DNA of 32,371 bases. Origin: Euryarchaeota archaeon UBA443. GTDB lineage: Archaea; Thermoplasmatota; Poseidoniia; Poseidoniales; Poseidoniaceae. The DNA lies in assembly GCA_002499195.1 (NCBI GenBank), contig DAKS01000048.1, forward strand, positions 1 to 32,371. Reading direction: 5' to 3'. Shown piece after piece: positions 30,339 to 32,371 of this stretch. The position numbers and the translations under genes are program-made. How positions within the stretch are numbered: the stretch's first letter is position 1; each line of letters starts with the position of its first letter. Under the pieces are notes generated by a model, which was not told where the DNA came from, ran no database searches, and saw nothing but the letters and a program-made list of their open reading frames with translations.

Positions 30339-30446
30339 TCAGTTCTTGGCCTGTCGACGTGCACGCTTTCGGCGTCGCAATTTCTTCTTGCGCCACTTCC
30401 AACGTTGGTTGCCAGTCTTTTTCCAAGCACGTGAGCCTCGCTTCAT
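30339..30446 (-). CDS. rpl41e: ribosomal protein eL41, very small basic protein
   Basis: A 35-residue reading frame, MKRGSRAWKKTGNQRW followed by KWRKKKLRRRKRARRQAKN. The second part closely resembles eukaryotic eL41, a 25-residue Arg/Lys-rich helix of the ribosome. A ten-residue N-terminal lead is extra. The ATG at 30446 lies about four bases after the start predicted from a TATA box at 30472-30480. An in-frame ATG at 30455 is too close to GGGAG to be preferred. It ends 17 bases before tRNA-Trp on the same strand, so both are probably in one transcript. Confidence 0.85.
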   Translation of the reverse strand: MKRGSRAWKKTGNQRWKWRKKKLRRRKRARRQAKN

Positions 30447-30471
30447 GGTGAACATTCTCCCGACTTACAGC

Positions 30472-30480
30472 CATTATATG
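30472..30480 (-). promoter_or_regulatory. TATA box upstream of eL41 and tRNA-Trp
   Basis: The minus strand reads CATATAATG here, centred at about 30476. Archaeal spacing predicts a start near 30450, almost at the eL41 ATG. No separate TATA box is seen in the 16 bases between eL41 and tRNA-Trp, so this promoter probably drives both. Confidence 0.5.
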
Positions 30481-30573
30481 AGTTCATCGGGTGATTCAAT
30501 TAACTAAATCGAACGTATGTCTATCTTTTGTGGCGGTTAAACCAACCATATCGGGATGTACGCCTTACGCAAT

Positions 30574-31791
30574 CTAATCGTCGCTCTTGTATGCGTCTTT
30601 CTGTCCAGCAACATCTGCTTTTCGCAACTCTGCAAGCTGCTTCAAAGCCTCCATTTGGACCATTGGATCATCAGAGTTGGCTGCAATCTTTTCAAGAACA
30701 TCAATCGTTGATTGTGAAGCCTTCGCATGCTGCTCCAATCGTTGCTGTTCTTGCTCAGACTTCATGTCCATGCGATCACGCTTACGAGATTGAACTTGTT
30801 CGAACATTTCCATTGCACGACTCATTTTATCGTCTTCAGCATCCTTTTGTACAGAAGCAAGAGCCTTCTGTCGCTCTGCTTCCAATTTGGCGATTTCTAC
30901 ATTCGTTTCCGCATCCTTGATCGCTTTAGTTCGTGCAGATTCTGCTTGTTCATCATGGAGTTCTTGCTGCTGGCGCCATTGTTGAAGGTTGAATTCGCCA
31001 GATGCCTTGAGACGTTCGAGTTCCAACTTCATTTCTGCAGCTTCTTTTGCTTGAACACCAACTAGAGCCATTCTTGCATTGACCTCATGCTTTCGTTGTT
31101 CGGTCTTGATGAAATGATCTAGTTCGATTGCCTGTTGTTCTGATTCTCTGTCTTGAGCGAACTGAAGTCGCTCCAAATCGTGCTGGTGCTGCAATTGTTG
31201 CTCCGCAGCAGTACTGCTCCAGGTGATGAAGCCACTCCGATAGGTCAGTCCATGCTCATCGAGTGTTCCACGAAGAGCAGTTTTCACAGCGTACATCACA
31301 TCGTCATTCACTTGAACAGTTCGCATTGAATCTGCATTTAATCCACGAAGGTGTTGCAATGCTGTTGAACTTACAACTGGGGAAACGATGTCTGCAATTT
31401 CCTTTGCCTGAACCATCATGGTTCCCTTAGCAGGGAATGCAATTAATCGTGTTGCAGTTTCTCGAGTAACCTCAATTTTTAACGTAACCAAACAGTTGAT
31501 TTCATCTCCATTCTCAGAAATCCCACGTACTTGTACGAGAATTGAGTGTGGCCCAGTAAATGCAAACATAAAGGAGCGAACTGGATTGGTTTTTCCAAAC
31601 AATTTGCTGAACAAACCGATTTCAGGATTCACTTGAAGATGTTGTTGAGAAACAGATCCGACAATTTTTCCATTCTCAAGGACGACACAAACCTCGTTCG
31701 GTTTTAGTGTCACTTCTGCCTGCCGGGGAACATCGGCATCATTCATGTATTGGGCGATTACAGTTGGGTTTGTTCTCCATCGAAAATGCAT
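30574..31791 (-). CDS. soluble SPFH/band 7-like protein with long coiled coil
   Basis: Residues about 20-200 resemble an SPFH (band 7) domain: EVTLKPNEVCVVLENGKIVG, FMFAFTGPHSILVQV, then DVMYAVKTALRGTLDEHGL. Residues about 205-375 are a heptad-rich coiled coil full of Gln, Glu and Lys. Unlike typical membrane SPFH proteins (stomatin, prohibitin) no N-terminal membrane helix is present, so it looks like the soluble type. It probably forms oligomers through the coiled coil; its role is unknown. The ATG at 31791 is five bases from the stop of the upstream gene and has only a weak GAGAT site, so the two are an operon. Confidence 0.8.
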   Translation of the reverse strand: MHFRWRTNPTVIAQYMNDADVPRQAEVTLKPNEVCVVLENGKIVGSVSQQHLQVNPEIGLFSKLFGKTNPVRSFMFAFTGPHSILVQVRGISENGDEINCLVTLKIEVTRETATRLIAFPAKGTMMVQAKEIADIVSPVVSSTALQHLRGLNADSMRTVQVNDDVMYAVKTALRGTLDEHGLTYRSGFITWSSTAAEQQLQHQHDLERLQFAQDRESEQQAIELDHFIKTEQRKHEVNARMALVGVQAKEAAEMKLELERLKASGEFNLQQWRQQQELHDEQAESARTKAIKDAETNVEIAKLEAERQKALASVQKDAEDDKMSRAMEMFEQVQSRKRDRMDMKSEQEQQRLEQHAKASQSTIDVLEKIAANSDDPMVQMEALKQLAELRKADVAGQKDAYKSDD

Positions 31792-31795
31792 AATC

Positions 31796-32344
31796 TCATC
31801 TCTTTATTAGTCCATCAATATACATGTTTCTCTCAAGGTACATGTTTCTAGTACGAGTAAGCTTTTGATGCCAATCTGAAATTCTCGAGTTCACGGATTC
31901 TTCATCGAGATCCTTCATATCATTGGCTAGTTCGTTGGCCATACGCGTTGTTTCCACAAGGGATTGAAGAACTTCGCTATCATGATTAACCAGTTTACGA
32001 ATAGCCTTGGATTTCAGTTTCCCTATGCCTTTGTGTTGTGAGACATGATTACTGGTGATGGAAAATTGTGCTTCATTGCGAAGAAGATGTGTTGATTCGA
32101 TTAGAGATTCCAAACTCGTTCGTGCATCTCTGTGACCTGCCTGATGCACATCACCCTGAAGTTTTTCAGCGTGGCGAGCAACCATTTCGCATCGACGTTG
32201 AATTTCTGCACGAACTGCTTCATCAGATCTCATGAAGCGTCCTTTCCCATAACCATCATATGCGGAGATGAGGGCGCGGACGCCCTGAACTGCGGCTGCA
32301 AATGCTGAAGTACCCACTTCCATCGAATCCGACCTGTTTCTCAT
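31796..32344 (-). CDS. hypothetical helical protein, partner of the SPFH gene
   Basis: Not recognised. The 182 residues are mostly predicted helix with no membrane segment or signal; FAAAVQGVRALISAYDGYGK near the N terminus, then charged helices to LERNMYIDGLIKR. The frame opens at ATG 32344, but a TATA-like CATAAAAC (32355-32362) predicts a start near 32332, which would favour the in-frame ATG at 32323 (175 residues). The gene ends five bases before the SPFH gene, so the products may act together. Confidence 0.7.
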   Translation of the reverse strand: MRNRSDSMEVGTSAFAAAVQGVRALISAYDGYGKGRFMRSDEAVRAEIQRRCEMVARHAEKLQGDVHQAGHRDARTSLESLIESTHLLRNEAQFSITSNHVSQHKGIGKLKSKAIRKLVNHDSEVLQSLVETTRMANELANDMKDLDEESVNSRISDWHQKLTRTRNMYLERNMYIDGLIKR

Positions 32345-32354
32345 TAGACACTGG

Positions 32355-32362
32355 GTTTTATG
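32355..32362 (-). promoter_or_regulatory. TATA-like element for the SPFH operon
   Basis: The minus strand reads CATAAAAC, centred at about 32358, predicting a start near 32332. It lies at the window edge, so a stronger promoter further upstream cannot be excluded. Confidence 0.3.
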
Positions 32363-32371
32363 GACATATCG

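Noticed and set aside
30239..30451. Plus-strand reading frame opposite tRNA-Trp and eL41
   Set aside because: It is antisense to a well-folded tRNA and to the eL41 gene, and shows no protein signature.
1..32371. CRISPR arrays, insertion sequences, integrases or attachment sites
   Set aside because: No regularly spaced repeats, transposase-like proteins or tRNA-flanking direct repeats were seen.

Overview
This 32,371-base window is a piece of an archaeal chromosome. Most likely it comes from a planktonic euryarchaeote of the Marine Group II (Poseidoniales) / Thermoplasmatota type. Archaeal evidence seen directly: a complete S10-spc type ribosomal superoperon with archaeal/eukaryotic-type proteins (eL32, eL19, eS4, aIF1/SUI1, RNase P Rpp29); a thermosome; a Hef-type helicase; an intron-bearing tRNA-Trp carrying a box C/D guide RNA; TATA boxes at archaeal spacing; and strong Shine-Dalgarno sites (GGAGGTGA type). 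The lineage assignment within Euryarchaeota is inference from the 16S 5' end, acidic protein tails and the style of the surface proteins.

Layout. (1) Positions 1-58: 5' end of the 16S rRNA gene on the minus strand, cut by the window edge. It is preceded by a roughly 250-nt structured leader and a TATA box at 329-340. (2) 498-14724, all minus strand: a gapless run of 25 genes, uL3-uL4-uL23-uL2-uS19-uL22-uS3-uL29-aIF1-Rnp1-uS17-uL14-uL24-eS4-uL5-uS14-uS8-uL6-eL32-eL19-uL18-uS5-uL30-uL15-SecY, many joined by stop/start overlaps. The 16S gene follows SecY in the same direction. (3) 14725-15013: a GC-rich, hairpin-rich divergent intergenic region. (4) 15014-16828, plus strand: a Hef-like helicase without its nuclease domain but with a C-terminal PCNA-binding-like motif. 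(5) 16815-19643, minus: a two-gene redox operon. The first gene is a ferredoxin-flavodoxin-SdhB fusion and the second an HdrB-like CCG-domain protein. The SdhB part has lost every Fe-S cysteine and the HdrB-like protein most of its ligands. This is the most unusual part of the window. (6) 19754-21376: thermosome with an altered GDGTT motif. (7) 21436-26786: a large surface protein and two hypothetical membrane proteins. (8) 26796-30087: class I aminotransferase and secreted subtilisin-like protease, overlapping. (9) 30138-30446: tRNA-Trp(CCA) with a 109-nt intron holding a C/D guide RNA, directly downstream of a 35-residue eL41 gene. (10) 30574-32344: a soluble SPFH-domain/coiled-coil protein and a helical partner.

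How the parts fit: the left half makes ribosomes, the translocon and rRNA as one block. The right half holds housekeeping functions (chaperone, fork helicase, tRNA) among lineage-specific surface, proteolytic and redox proteins. No mobile element, CRISPR array, integrase or frameshifted gene was found.
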